Positions 42,484 through 52,027 of a stretch of DNA of 64,000 nucleotides are shown here, piece by piece; within the stretch, counting starts at the first letter, position 1, and every line of letters begins with the position of its first letter. The DNA is from Paenibacillus pini JCM 16418. GTDB lineage: Bacteria > Bacillota > Bacilli > Paenibacillales > Paenibacillaceae. Under the pieces are notes generated by a model. It ran no database searches and had not been told where the DNA came from. It worked only from the letters and a program-made list of their open reading frames with translations. The position numbers and the translations under genes are program-made. Location: contig NZ_BAVZ01000001.1 in NCBI RefSeq assembly GCF_000576305.1, positions 496,001 to 560,000 on the forward strand, in the 5' to 3' direction.

Positions 42484-44026
42484 AATCGGGATTGATGTGG
42501 GCGGTACCAACACAGATGCCATCATATTGGACGAGAATTATCATTTGATTCATGCGGTGAAATCACCGACAAGTCTGGATATTAAAACGGGGATTGAAAC
42601 GTCACTGCGGAGTTTACTGCAGGGAGCAAATATGGATAAGAACCAAATTACGCATGCCATGTTAGGCACTACCCAATGCACAAATGCTATTGTTGAACGT
42701 AAAAAGCTGGCCCAAGTTGGTGTCATTCGTCTGGGTTACCCGGCAACGGCTTCCGTTATTCCCTATACGTCCTGGCCTGAGGATATGGTTCAGAAGCTGT
42801 CGGGTAACTATGCTCTCGTTCATGGTGGATATGAATATGATGGCCAAGTACTTGGAGAAGTCGATGAAGCTGAAATTACAGCTCTTCTAGAGCAGTGGCG
42901 CGGCAGTATTGAATCGATTGCAGTCATCGGCGTGTTTTCATCGATTAAGAATGATCAAGAAAACCAAGTGCGCGATCTCATCCATGAAGTGTATGGCGAG
43001 GAATTTCCGGTCTCCTGCTCTTCCCTGATCGGTTCGGTCGGTTTAATCGAACGCGAAAATGCAACCATCCTCAATGCCGCATTATGTAAGGTCATTGAAA
43101 CGACAACTCAAGGATTTGTGCAGGCGTTAGAAAGTGAAGGCATCACAGACGCAGCGGTGTTTTTATGCCAAAATGACGGTACCTTAATGTCGATTGATTA
43201 CGCTAAACAGTTTCCGATCCTAACGATTGCATGTGGACCAACGAACAGCATACGCGGGGCCTCTTATTTGGCGAAGATTAAAGATACGATGGTTCTCGAC
43301 GTGGGAGGGACAACATCGGACATCGGGGTATTGCAGGATGGTTTCCCGAGAGAATCCTCAGTTGCAGTCGAGGTTGGCGATATCCGCACGAATTTCCGTA
43401 TGCCAGATATTATCTCTGTTGGGCTGGGCGGTGGCAGTATTGTGCGATCAGTGAACGGTAAAGTTACGGTCGGTCCTGACAGCGTAGGATACAGGATCAG
43501 AGAGGAAGCACTGGTTTTTGGTGGGAAAACGCTGACGACAACCGATATTGCCGTTCGACTCGGCCACGCGGATGTCGGGGATAGGAGCTTGGTAGCTCAT
43601 GTGGAAGAAGACTTTGCGAAACGTGCTGAGGCAGAAATTTCATCCATTATTGAGCAGGCCATTGATAAAATGAAGACTTCTTCGGGAGATGTTGAGCTTG
43701 TATTGGTTGGCGGCGGAAGTATAGTGATTCCGGACACGATTCGCGGGGTATCCCATATGATTAAGCCTGAGAACGGGGGCGTAGCCAACGCCATTGGTGC
43801 ATGTATTGCACAAATTAGCGGTCAGTATGAACAAATTTATATTTATTCTAAAGAGCCACGCGAGGATTCGTTAAGAGATGCTAAGGAAAAAGCCGTGCAG
43901 CAGGCGGTTCTGGCTGGCGCTGACCCAGTAACAGTAGAACTCGTGGAAGTGGAAGAAACTCCGCTGGCGTATCACCCGGGAAATGCGACAAGACTTAGAG
44001 TGAAAGTGGTAGGAAATATGAAATAG
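42476..44026 (+). CDS. HyuA-like hydantoinase/oxoprolinase
   Basis: A 516-residue protein. N-terminal ASKHA-type start YRIGIDVGGTNTDAIILDEN, a second phosphate motif LDVGGTTSDIGVL near residue 275 and GLGGGSIVRSV near 320. It would carry out ATP-dependent ring opening of a hydantoin- or oxoproline-type substrate, probably with the DUF917 protein. Last gene of the operon, followed by a terminator. It is the size of the stand-alone HyuA form. Confidence 0.9.
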   Translation: MYRIGIDVGGTNTDAIILDENYHLIHAVKSPTSLDIKTGIETSLRSLLQGANMDKNQITHAMLGTTQCTNAIVERKKLAQVGVIRLGYPATASVIPYTSWPEDMVQKLSGNYALVHGGYEYDGQVLGEVDEAEITALLEQWRGSIESIAVIGVFSSIKNDQENQVRDLIHEVYGEEFPVSCSSLIGSVGLIERENATILNAALCKVIETTTQGFVQALESEGITDAAVFLCQNDGTLMSIDYAKQFPILTIACGPTNSIRGASYLAKIKDTMVLDVGGTTSDIGVLQDGFPRESSVAVEVGDIRTNFRMPDIISVGLGGGSIVRSVNGKVTVGPDSVGYRIREEALVFGGKTLTTTDIAVRLGHADVGDRSLVAHVEEDFAKRAEAEISSIIEQAIDKMKTSSGDVELVLVGGGSIVIPDTIRGVSHMIKPENGGVANAIGACIAQISGQYEQIYIYSKEPREDSLRDAKEKAVQQAVLAGADPVTVELVEVEETPLAYHPGNATRLRVKVVGNMK

Positions 44027-44034
44027 AAGAGTGG

Positions 44035-44068
44035 CCTCACATGAGTGTATTACTTGTGTGAGGTTTTT
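44035..44068 (+). terminator. Intrinsic terminator of the permease-DUF917-HyuA operon
   Basis: Stem CCTCACA / TGTGAGG with a 15-base loop, then TTTTTCT. Confidence 0.82.
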
Positions 44069-44212
44069 CTATTATCGTGAGGTTTAATTCGATGCGAACA
44101 CTTGTGCATATTTCTGTTAAAAGTTAATATATGGATATAATTGAGCTAGTTCATTACAATATGAAATGGATCGGAGCTGCGAATAGAATTTATTAGAGGA
44201 GAATGTCGGGGG

Positions 44213-44959
44213 ATGAATAAGCAACATGTCTATGAAACAAACAGCTTCTATTGGGATACAAAAGGAAATGAATGTTTAGGTGCCATCGTACTTCCTTTTT
44301 ACGGATCATTTGTCTCAGAAGAAAAATGCCAACTTTTTGGTGATGTTTCAGGAAAAAAGATGTTAGAGATAGGCGTTGGAAATGGTCAATCCTTGCAATA
44401 TCAGGGGGATCGCAAAGCATCTGAACTTTGGGGAATGGATATATCAGAACAACAAATTGAAAGGGCGAAGCAACATTTGACGGCGTGTGGTCTTCCTGCA
44501 CAATTGATCTGTTCTCCCATGGAAGAGGAATATAACATACCCGTGGATTATTTTGACTTTGTTTATTCGATTTACGCTATTGGCTGGACAACCGATCTTG
44601 AAGGTACTTTTCGCCGGATCGCTTCTTATTTAAAAAAAGACGGCATCTTTATTTTTAGCTGGTCTCATCCGATACACAAATGTGTGATTGAAGAAGATAA
44701 TAGATTTACTTTTAACAAGAGTTACTTCGACGATTCCTGGTATTCGGTATCTCCTGATTTTTGTCAAGGCGCGTTAACCTTATCTGATCGTAAACTATCA
44801 ACCTATATCAATGCGTTAGCGAAAGCAGGATTTGTTATTGAAGAAATGATTGAAGAAACGGACGATGAAATCATACAATTGCATGATGAAAATGATGATT
44901 TCGTAAAAAGAGCGAAGATGTTTCCAGTAACGTTCGTTATCAAAGCAAGAAAACTTTGA
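44213..44959 (+). CDS. Class I SAM-dependent methyltransferase
   Basis: A 248-residue protein. Motif I KKMLEIGVGNGQSL near 49-62, acidic end of strand 2 in LWGMDISEQQIERAK, motif III region VDYFDFVYSIYAIGW and post-motif FSWSHPIHKCV. Typical of small-molecule methyltransferases. A GGGGG box lies close before the ATG. The next gene encodes a second methyltransferase with the same layout. The substrate is unknown. Confidence 0.9.
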   Translation: MNKQHVYETNSFYWDTKGNECLGAIVLPFYGSFVSEEKCQLFGDVSGKKMLEIGVGNGQSLQYQGDRKASELWGMDISEQQIERAKQHLTACGLPAQLICSPMEEEYNIPVDYFDFVYSIYAIGWTTDLEGTFRRIASYLKKDGIFIFSWSHPIHKCVIEEDNRFTFNKSYFDDSWYSVSPDFCQGALTLSDRKLSTYINALAKAGFVIEEMIEETDDEIIQLHDENDDFVKRAKMFPVTFVIKARKL

Positions 44960-44984
44960 ATGGGATTATAGTAGGAGGTATATC

Positions 44985-45716
44985 ATGCAGCAAAACCTTT
45001 ATGACAACACAGAGTTTTTTAACATGTATAAGAACTTAAGAGAAACGAGAATTACATACATTGACTTTATTGAACAACCTGCAATAAGAAAGCTATTACC
45101 ACCTCTACAAAATTTACAAGTTCTAGATCTGGGCTGCGGCTTTGGTGAACAGGCAAATTACATTATTGATAACGGAGCAACTCATGTTACAGGTGTAGAT
45201 ATTTCAGAAAAGATGCTAGGTATGGCAAGAAAACGTTCTGAAATTCATTACCTTCATAGTCCAATAGAAGAAGTTGATTTTAATAATCATCAATTTGATT
45301 TAGTAGTTAGTTCATTAGCCTTTCATTATATTGAGGATTATCATTTATTAATTAGTAGAATTACACAATGGATTAAACCAAATGGATATTTGGTATTTTC
45401 TACAGAGCATCCTATTGTGTTGTCCAATAAGAATCAAGAGGGATGGATTAAAGATTATAATAACAATATACTTCATTGGCCTATTGATCATTATGGAGAA
45501 GAAGGACTCAGAACACAGTTTTGGGGCATTGATGGAGTAATAAAATATCACCGAAAACTCTCAACCTTACTTAATGTTTTGATACAAAATGGGCTAGTTA
45601 TTGAAGAAATTGTTGAACCTGAATCTATTTCAGAAGGACTTGAGAAGATGCCCAAATTAATAAATGAAAGAAAGAGACCCTCTTTTATATTAATTAAGGC
45701 CAAAAGAGTGATGTAG
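44985..45716 (+). CDS. Class I SAM-dependent methyltransferase
   Basis: A 243-residue protein. Motif I VLDLGCGFGEQANYI near 46-60, VTGVDISEKMLGMARKR, then FDLVVSSLAFHYIEDYH and the conserved FSTEHPIVLS. This is the UbiE/Methyltransf_11 group. It starts 25 bp after the preceding methyltransferase with TAGGAGGT, so they may be co-transcribed. The two share the late motif S-x-EHPI / SHPI. Substrate unknown. Confidence 0.9.
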   Translation: MQQNLYDNTEFFNMYKNLRETRITYIDFIEQPAIRKLLPPLQNLQVLDLGCGFGEQANYIIDNGATHVTGVDISEKMLGMARKRSEIHYLHSPIEEVDFNNHQFDLVVSSLAFHYIEDYHLLISRITQWIKPNGYLVFSTEHPIVLSNKNQEGWIKDYNNNILHWPIDHYGEEGLRTQFWGIDGVIKYHRKLSTLLNVLIQNGLVIEEIVEPESISEGLEKMPKLINERKRPSFILIKAKRVM

Positions 45717-45776
45717 GTAAATCTATGTATCTTCAGCTTACTTAAGCACGATTATATAATTAGAGAGGGTGTCGTA

Positions 45777-46841
45777 GTGACATATATTAAAGGGATCGAA
45801 CTTAGCAAGAGGTTTCACTTTGAATTTGTAGAACCATTGGTTTCCAAACACTTTCCTAGCCTACGCTACGCATCGGCTCTTATCGGTGCAGGTAGTGAAG
45901 TGTTAGGATATGACACCGAGATGTCAGCGGATCATGATTGGGGGCCACGTGTTCTCCTTTTCCTTCAGGAACAGCAAAACAGTATGTTTGAAGAGATTTT
46001 CCAGTGTTTGAAGAGTAACGCACCTGAAGAATTTTACGGTTTTTCTGTGGATTTAAAACAAACCGTTATTACTTCGTTACCTCGATTTCTAAAGGGGAAA
46101 TTGGGTGCAGATATAAGTAAAGAGCTTCAATCTATGGATTGGCTCACTTTTCCCGCGCAAGTTTTGGCAGAGATTGTAGGGGGAGCGGTATACCGGGATG
46201 ATACGGGGCAATTGACGAGGGTCCGCAAGCAGCTCGAGTACTATCCTCAAGATATATGGCTATTTCTGATGGCTTCGATATGGAATAGGATCGGGCAAGA
46301 AGAGCATCTAGTACTTCGGTCAGGATATGTGGGTGATGAATTAGGATCTTCCATTATTGCATCAAGAATTGTAAGAGATATCATGAACTTATGCTTTTTG
46401 ATGGAGAAACGGTATGCTCCTTATCCTAAATGGTTTGGCACTGCCTTTGAGAAGTTGGACTGTGCAAAAGAATTGTTGCCAATACTTCGGGATGTTCAAA
46501 TAGCGGAAACTTGGAAATTACGGGAGGAAGCACTATGCAAAGCCTACGAATACATTGCATACAAACATAATCTTATGGGAATTACCGACAGGATAGATGA
46601 AAAGGTTACTCTTTTCTATGATCGGCCATTCCGGATTATACAGGGAAGTAAGATTGCCGAGGCGATTACTAAATCCATAAACGACCCGACGATCCGCAAA
46701 CTCAAAGAAAAAATAATTATTGGCGGTATTGACCAAATAACAGATAATACTGACTTTCTATTGATCAATCAATGGTTTAATAGCAAGAATTCAACAGAAC
46801 GAAACTTACTCCGTCTTGTTTACGAGAAGATTCTGGAGTAG
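45777..46841 (+). CDS. DUF4037 (nucleotidyltransferase-like) protein
   Basis: A 354-residue protein starting at GTG 45777 (GAGAGGGTG upstream). The start region SALIGAGSEVLGYDTEMSAD, then HDWGPRVLLFL, is the nucleotidyltransferase-type core of DUF4037 (G-S-x-x, D-x-D). A helical C-terminal domain follows. Its substrate is unknown. A degenerate site lies behind it at 46979. Confidence 0.85.
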   Translation: MTYIKGIELSKRFHFEFVEPLVSKHFPSLRYASALIGAGSEVLGYDTEMSADHDWGPRVLLFLQEQQNSMFEEIFQCLKSNAPEEFYGFSVDLKQTVITSLPRFLKGKLGADISKELQSMDWLTFPAQVLAEIVGGAVYRDDTGQLTRVRKQLEYYPQDIWLFLMASIWNRIGQEEHLVLRSGYVGDELGSSIIASRIVRDIMNLCFLMEKRYAPYPKWFGTAFEKLDCAKELLPILRDVQIAETWKLREEALCKAYEYIAYKHNLMGITDRIDEKVTLFYDRPFRIIQGSKIAEAITKSINDPTIRKLKEKIIIGGIDQITDNTDFLLINQWFNSKNSTERNLLRLVYEKILE

Positions 46842-46978
46842 TTACATTGTGGCGCTACTTGACGTTAAAGACAGCTTGGGGAAGATATGAAGATATAAAT
46901 GGAGAAATTAGAATCATATATGAGAATCATACAAAAGGGATGAATAAAGTTAAAGAGATTGAACACGGCATAAACTTC

Positions 46979-47077
46979 GTATAACTCCGTTTTCATGCAT
47001 TGCGGCAATGGCTCTCTTATAAGCTGCTCCCTTCAGTCAATTAAGTTCCTTGAGGATCAGGAGTGACAATCGTAGCT
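46979..47077 (+). repeat. attC-like remnant (both ends weak)
   Basis: GTATAAC at 46979-46985 and CGTAGCTGAAATTTT at the right resemble the ends of a site. The core keeps GCTCCCTTCAGTCAATTAAGTTCC. It lies more than 13 kb from the dense array, suggesting the array once reached this far. Confidence 0.5.
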
Positions 47078-47108
47078 GAAATTTTTGGAAATAGAAAGGA
47101 GAGATAGT

Positions 47109-47597
47109 TTGCTTCTTAAAAAACTTGAAGAGAGTATATTAAATAATAAAATGGATGAAGTTACCAATCTTCTTGATGAAATTGTTACTCAACATGATAC
47201 CATTTGTAATGGGTACTTAATTGAACAATTACGAACAACAGAGAATCATTTGTTGAGAAATCAGATAGCATTAACTTTGTCGGATTTGAAATGCCAAGAA
47301 GTGGTCGACGTAATTATTGAATTAATTCAAGACCCAAGAACGGATGGAAATAGAGGAACCCTAATCTATGCATTAGAACCATTAAATTATCTAGACCACA
47401 TCGATGTATTACTTAATTTATGTTTAACTGGTAATTTTGAAGTGAAATTACAATCCCTTCAACTTATCAAACAAGTAAAAGGAAATATACCTAAAAAGAT
47501 AAGGAAAAAATATAAAGAAAGACTGAAAGAGGAGAAAGAGCAATTAATAGATAGAAAGAAATTTCTGAAAGAGTTAAAGAAACAAATAAATAACTGA
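47109..47597 (+). CDS. HEAT-repeat-like hypothetical protein
   Basis: 163 residues from TTG 47109 (AAAGGAGAG upstream; frame open from 47085). The helical-repeat pattern (RNQIALTLSDLKCQEVVDVI, then IELIQDPRTDGNRGTLIYAL) is typical of short HEAT-repeat proteins common in cassette and immunity contexts. The C-terminal tail is strongly basic (KKIRKKYKERLKEEKEQL). Between two site remnants, so probably an old cassette. Confidence 0.75.
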   Translation: MLLKKLEESILNNKMDEVTNLLDEIVTQHDTICNGYLIEQLRTTENHLLRNQIALTLSDLKCQEVVDVIIELIQDPRTDGNRGTLIYALEPLNYLDHIDVLLNLCLTGNFEVKLQSLQLIKQVKGNIPKKIRKKYKERLKEEKEQLIDRKKFLKELKKQINN

Positions 47598-47604
47598 TTT
47601 CTTC

Positions 47605-47674
47605 GAATTGTGGTCTACCTAAAGGTTGACCCAGTCGCTAGACGTGAGGGCTCGAGAACACGATAACTTTATAA
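47605..47674 (+). repeat. attC-like remnant, right half
   Basis: Ends ATAACTTTATAAGAAATTAG where ACGTTATAAGAAATTG is expected, with ACCCAGTCGCT as inner core. Left end missing. Confidence 0.5.
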
Positions 47675-47718
47675 GAAATTAGCGCAAAGATATGTACGAA
47701 TCAGAAGGAGATATGATC

Positions 47719-48522
47719 ATGTCTGAACACGAGGAAGTCCTTGCTGGAGGAAATATAAATAAGGTAGTAAAAGTAGGGGGAACAGTGCGCCGTGATGCTA
47801 AACCCAATCTATATGTATATGAACTCCTTAAACATCTTGAAGAGATTGGCTACCCCTACTCACCTAGATATATGGGCGTAGATGAGAAGGGAAGAGAAAT
47901 CCTTTCATACCTCGAAGGCGACGTTCCAGGAAATGGTTACCCTGAAATTGAAGCATACATGTGGTCGGACGAGGCATTAGCGGAACTTGCTAAACTGTTA
48001 AGAAGCTATCACGATGCAACTGTAGGATTCAAAACATCTAAGAAGTCTATCAATGAGTATCCAGAAATGCCTCTGAATGAAGTTGTTTGCCATAACGATG
48101 CTGCATTGTATAACATTGTGTTTAAAGACAAGCGTCCAGCGGGCATCATTGATTTTGATATGGCAGGACCAGGGCCGCGGATATGGGATATTGTCTATAC
48201 TTTGTATACATCGGTTCCACTTGCTACGTTCTCTCCAAGTGAAGATGATCGGGCAGTTGTTCAATATAAGAGAGATATCCATGCATCTGCACGAAAAAGA
48301 CGTATAGGAATATTTTTTAATTCTTATGGTATGGAAGTACCGGTTGATCTTAAGGAGTGGGTTATTTCCCGCATTAACTTTATGTGTACCACACTAACGG
48401 ATCGCGCTGCATCCGGAGACCCTGCGTTTATTAAGCTAGTTGAAGAAGGTCATTTAGCGCATTACGTGGAAGAGATTCAGTTTCTTGAAAAGTATTTTGA
48501 TGACTGGAATGAATATGATTAA
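47719..48522 (+). CDS. APH-type phosphotransferase
   Basis: 267 residues from ATG 47719 (AGAAGGAGA upstream; another ATG in frame at 47713). Catalytic loop VCHNDAALYNIVF near 135-147 and metal site IIDFDMAGPGPRIWDI. The ATP-binding N-lobe is short and begins GGNINKVVKVGGTVRR. Distinct from the phosphotransferase of cassettes 13 and 17. The substrate is unknown; an antibiotic or amino alcohol is possible. Confidence 0.87.
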   Translation: MSEHEEVLAGGNINKVVKVGGTVRRDAKPNLYVYELLKHLEEIGYPYSPRYMGVDEKGREILSYLEGDVPGNGYPEIEAYMWSDEALAELAKLLRSYHDATVGFKTSKKSINEYPEMPLNEVVCHNDAALYNIVFKDKRPAGIIDFDMAGPGPRIWDIVYTLYTSVPLATFSPSEDDRAVVQYKRDIHASARKRRIGIFFNSYGMEVPVDLKEWVISRINFMCTTLTDRAASGDPAFIKLVEEGHLAHYVEEIQFLEKYFDDWNEYD

Positions 48523-48558
48523 ACAGGTAAGAACATCTCTATATTAGGAGGGAACAAC

Positions 48559-48930
48559 ATGGAAGTTTTTTCAGCATATTTAGCGAATATTGATAACGCG
48601 CAACATCGGGCTAGAACAGAAGAAGTTTTGTCTTGGGTAGCTGCGAAATTTCCACATTTAATGTCGAAAATTGCGTGGAATCAGCCTATGTTTACCGATC
48701 ATGGCACATTTATCATAGGATTTAGTGTAGCTAAACATCACTTGGCTATTGCACCTGAAATGGTAGTGATAAATGAATTTTCGGATCAAATTGTAGAAGC
48801 TGGATACAGTCACTCTAAGCAGTTGGTACGTATTCCATGGAATGGTCCGGTTGATTTCTCATTACTTGAGAAGATGATCGAGTTTAATATTGTAGAAAAG
48901 GCAAACTGTTCAACTTTTTGGCGGAAATAA
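48559..48930 (+). CDS. DUF1801 / YdhG-like iron-chaperone-type protein
   Basis: A 123-residue protein with the pattern LSWVAAKFPHLMSKIAWNQP, then FTDHGTFIIGFSVAKHHLAI and VRIPWNGPVDFSLLEKMI, found in the YdhG/frataxin-like DUF1801 family. TAGGAGGG precedes the ATG. In B. subtilis the frataxin-like member (Fra) delivers iron; the same role here is only a family inference. Confidence 0.87.
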   Translation: MEVFSAYLANIDNAQHRARTEEVLSWVAAKFPHLMSKIAWNQPMFTDHGTFIIGFSVAKHHLAIAPEMVVINEFSDQIVEAGYSHSKQLVRIPWNGPVDFSLLEKMIEFNIVEKANCSTFWRK

Positions 48931-48956
48931 GGCTTAATCAGAGAGGATAGTGATAG

Positions 48957-49888
48957 ATGACTAATATAGATGTTAAATCAGGGATATTAAAAAAGTACAA
49001 CATTCATGAAGCTGATTTACTTGGCAGTGGTATGGAGGCAGAAGTATATATTTATGGTAAGGATAAAGTGTTGAAGATATATAATAGGCTGTCAAATTTC
49101 AAAAAACAGGAAATCTTAAAACAGTTCTATAGTTCGATTCAATCCACTCATGTCAGCTATCAACTCCCCTATATATACAATATTATGGATGAGGATGGCG
49201 TTGTCGTAACCGTTGAGAAAAGAATATATGGGGAAAATATGAATAATCTTTTGCCCAAGTTAAGTGATGAACAATTAAATGCTGTAATGAAAACCTATCT
49301 ATTTGCACATTTAGAATTACAATCTGTAAAATTAGACCCACCCTTCAAAGGTTTAAAGTTATTTGATGACTATATTCCCGTGACACAACAGAGCGATTGG
49401 AATGATGTATTACAAGAATATGTTATAAGTAAACAACAAGAGATTGGAGGTTATTTTTCAAAGGATGTCATAAATTATCAAGATAAATTACAGATATTAC
49501 TGAAGATTTTATCTTGCGAATATCAAGGGGTTTATTCTCTAATTCATGGAGATTTTTTCCAGGCAATGTACTTATAAATGAGGATGGTGTAATTACAGGA
49601 ATAATCGATTTCGGCATCATGACGATGTATGGTGATTACTTATTTGATATGGCTATAGGTTGGATGATATTTGATATGTATGATGAATTGAAGTCGAATA
49701 TTTTAGAAAGATATCTGGAACTAATTATACATACCTTAGGTGAAGAAGTGAGAGGGAAAATCTATCTATATGTATTGGTATATAGTATGGTATCTGCGAA
49801 TTTATACGCCGAAGACTGTAGTGATGGCCACTATCAATGGTGTGTTCGGAATTTAAATAACAACATGTACTGGGATGCCATCCAATAA
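48957..49888 (+). pseudogene. APH-type phosphotransferase, frameshifted
   Basis: The first frame (48957-49577) covers the N-lobe (GSGMEAEVYIYGKDKVLKIY) and reaches SLIHGDFF. Then one base, probably a C in the TTTTTTCC run near 49560, is missing. The rest (PGNVLINEDGVITGIIDFGI, then GDYLFDMAIGW) continues in another frame to 49888. Rejoined it is about 310 residues with the catalytic HGDFFPGNVL and DFG motifs intact. Either a recent loss or a homopolymer error. Confidence 0.82.
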
Positions 49889-49914
49889 TACGGATTATCC
49901 GTCATAGTACATAC

Positions 49915-50235
49915 ATGAGTGATGAATTGAAGACTAAAACAAGCCTAGGGGTAGAAATAAAAAAAGACAAACAAGTTATAACGCTTTGTAAAAACAATGG
50001 CTTTATATTTAGGAATGATTATTTCATTGATGTCGATACGTTTGTAACAGAAGAGCGGGGAAAAGGGTATGCAACCGTTGCCGCAGTCCATTTAATAGAC
50101 CTTTTACTAAAAAATGATATGTACCCTTTGTGGGAGACAACGCATGAAAATATTCCATCGCATAAATTAGCTTTAAGGTTGGGTTTTGAAGTGGAGGAAA
50201 ACTATCCAGTGTATGCATTTATACTTGAATCATAA
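49915..50235 (+). pseudogene. C-terminal part of a GNAT acetyltransferase
   Basis: 106 codons; only the second half of the GNAT fold is present: IDVDTFVTEERGKGYATVAA near 38-57 (acetyl-CoA loop) and WETTHENIPSHKLALRLGFE near the end, in the style of PF12746. About 130 N-terminal residues are missing and there is no ribosome binding site. It could still be an expressed short protein, but truncation is more likely. Confidence 0.65.
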
Positions 50236-50306
50236 AAAGATACTTACATTTATGTGAATGGGTCTTAACAGATTAAGTACTTATTTTATTTTAGGAGATG
50301 ACTTAC

Positions 50307-50906
50307 GTGAATAGAACGAGGAATGTAGCAGTGTTATTGTATGAGCATGTAGACGGCTTAGATTTTTGCGGATCGTTTGATGTATTTGCTACCGCGAGCA
50401 ATTGGGGTAAGGATTTTAATACCTATACTGTGAGTGAGAAGCCGGGTTTAATACATACAATTAGTTCGTTTGCAGTTTCTCCAAAGTATAACTTTAACGA
50501 CTGCCCACAACCTGATGTATTAGTTATTCCCGGAGGTTTAGGATCGCGAACGGAAATGAATAATGAAGTTTTAACATCATGGATTAATAGCACTTCTAAG
50601 AATACTGAAATGGTGTTATCCATTTGTACGGGTGCGTTATTGTTAGCAAAAGCAAATCTGTTAAGTGGTCTTAAGGTAACAACTAATCGTAGGGCGATGG
50701 ATGTATTAGCACAAGTGGCACCTAAAGATTGTGAAATAATAGATGACATCAGATATATAGACAATGGCAAAATAGTAATGTCTGCAGGTGTTACAGCTGG
50801 AATAGATGCCTCTCTTCATGTTGTTTCAAGAATATTAGGTGAAGAAAGAGCAATAGAAACTGCCTCAAGATTAGAGTATACATGGAATCGGCAAATTTTA
50901 AGGTAA
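50307..50906 (+). CDS. DJ-1/PfpI family protein
   Basis: 199 residues from GTG 50307 (TTAGGAG nine bases upstream; the frame opens at ATG 50298). Class I glutamine amidotransferase-like fold: VLVIPGGLGSRTE near 70 and the nucleophile elbow LSICTGALLLAKA with Cys near 107, then TTNRRAMDVL. Catalytic triad of the ThiJ/PfpI group. May be a protease-like, isonitrile hydratase-like or chaperone protein; substrate unknown. Confidence 0.9.
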   Translation: MNRTRNVAVLLYEHVDGLDFCGSFDVFATASNWGKDFNTYTVSEKPGLIHTISSFAVSPKYNFNDCPQPDVLVIPGGLGSRTEMNNEVLTSWINSTSKNTEMVLSICTGALLLAKANLLSGLKVTTNRRAMDVLAQVAPKDCEIIDDIRYIDNGKIVMSAGVTAGIDASLHVVSRILGEERAIETASRLEYTWNRQILR

Positions 50907-50931
50907 TAAGTACGTTTTGAAAGGAAAACAT

Positions 50932-51459
50932 ATGAAACGAATATTAGTTATTGGCTCAGGTGGATCTGGTAAATCCACCTTATCTCAAAGGATTAGTAAA
51001 CGATTAGATATTCCTGTAATACATTTGGATACTTATTTTTGGAATGCGAATTGGGTTCCTAAACCAAATGAAGAATGGGACAAGATTGTTGAACAATTTT
51101 CGAACCAAGATCAGTGGATCATGGATGGTAATTATTCAAGAACAATGGATATTAGAATAAAGAAAGCGGATTTAATCATCTTTTTGGACATGCCAAGAAT
51201 TCTGTGTATATACCGAATTGTTAAACGGCGAATAATGTATCGTAATAAAACTAGACCGGATATGAATGAAGGATGCCCAGAAAAACTAGATTGGTCGTTT
51301 ATAAAATGGGTTTGGAATTATAGATCAAGAAGTCGTCCAACTATCATACAGAAACTTGCTCAGGCTGAAAGCCATCAACAAGTAATTATCTTACATACAC
51401 GAAAACAGGTAAGTGAATGCATAGAAAGACTTGCAATATCCTCGGATTGTGATCATTAA
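50932..51459 (+). CDS. P-loop NTPase of topology-modulation (FlaR-like) kinase type
   Basis: 175 residues from ATG 50932 (AAAGGAA upstream). Walker A GSGGSGKSTLSQ at 8-19, then VIHLDTYFWNANWVPKPNEE with the aromatic-rich region typical of FlaR/adenylate-kinase-like proteins, and ADLIIFLDMPR as strand with Walker B Asp. The real substrate of this family is unclear. Confidence 0.87.
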   Translation: MKRILVIGSGGSGKSTLSQRISKRLDIPVIHLDTYFWNANWVPKPNEEWDKIVEQFSNQDQWIMDGNYSRTMDIRIKKADLIIFLDMPRILCIYRIVKRRIMYRNKTRPDMNEGCPEKLDWSFIKWVWNYRSRSRPTIIQKLAQAESHQQVIILHTRKQVSECIERLAISSDCDH

Positions 51460-51487
51460 ATAAAAGCGAGGGGGGAAAGCTGTAATG

Positions 51488-52015
51488 ATGTATGATTTGG
51501 CGGGTCATGTAGAAATGTCACCGATTGTTGGAATACTATATTCCGCTGTACATGAGAACAGTGAGCGGCTGGAATTCATTACGGATGGCATGTCGCAAGA
51601 GGAAGTAGATTACAAGGGACCAACTGATAATTATAATAGTACCGCTCAGTTATTCAAACACATCATGTATGTTGACCTGAACTGGGTTTATCGCATAAAG
51701 GGAATACCTCTGCCACAGTCTTTGAAAGAGGAGTATGGTCCCATGATCGATGAAAACAATAGACTTCCGATGGTCGAAGGAGTATCTGTGAACACACTTA
51801 TGTCTGCATATAAAGGTGTGATCAGCATGTTGAAAGATTCCTGTACACAATTAACTGATGCTGATCTTGATAAGGTTGTCACTTTTGGACATCAAAATGA
51901 AAAGGAAGCAACCATACGCTGGGCCATTTGGCATATCGCTGACCATAGCCGCTATCATCAAGCTCATATTAATCAGCTTAGAAGATGGTATAGCGAACAT
52001 TCGATATCAAATTAA
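51488..52015 (+). CDS. DinB-like protein
   Basis: 175 residues (in-phase ATGs at 51485 and 51488, GAGGGGGG upstream). Four-helix DinB fold. Three histidines of the metal site lie in FKHIMYVDLNW near 58 and WHIADHSRYHQAHINQLRR near 150-168. Family members include bacillithiol and other thiol transferases. The function is otherwise unknown. Confidence 0.9.
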   Translation: MYDLAGHVEMSPIVGILYSAVHENSERLEFITDGMSQEEVDYKGPTDNYNSTAQLFKHIMYVDLNWVYRIKGIPLPQSLKEEYGPMIDENNRLPMVEGVSVNTLMSAYKGVISMLKDSCTQLTDADLDKVVTFGHQNEKEATIRWAIWHIADHSRYHQAHINQLRRWYSEHSISN

Positions 52016-52027
52016 TGAATTGAGAGA

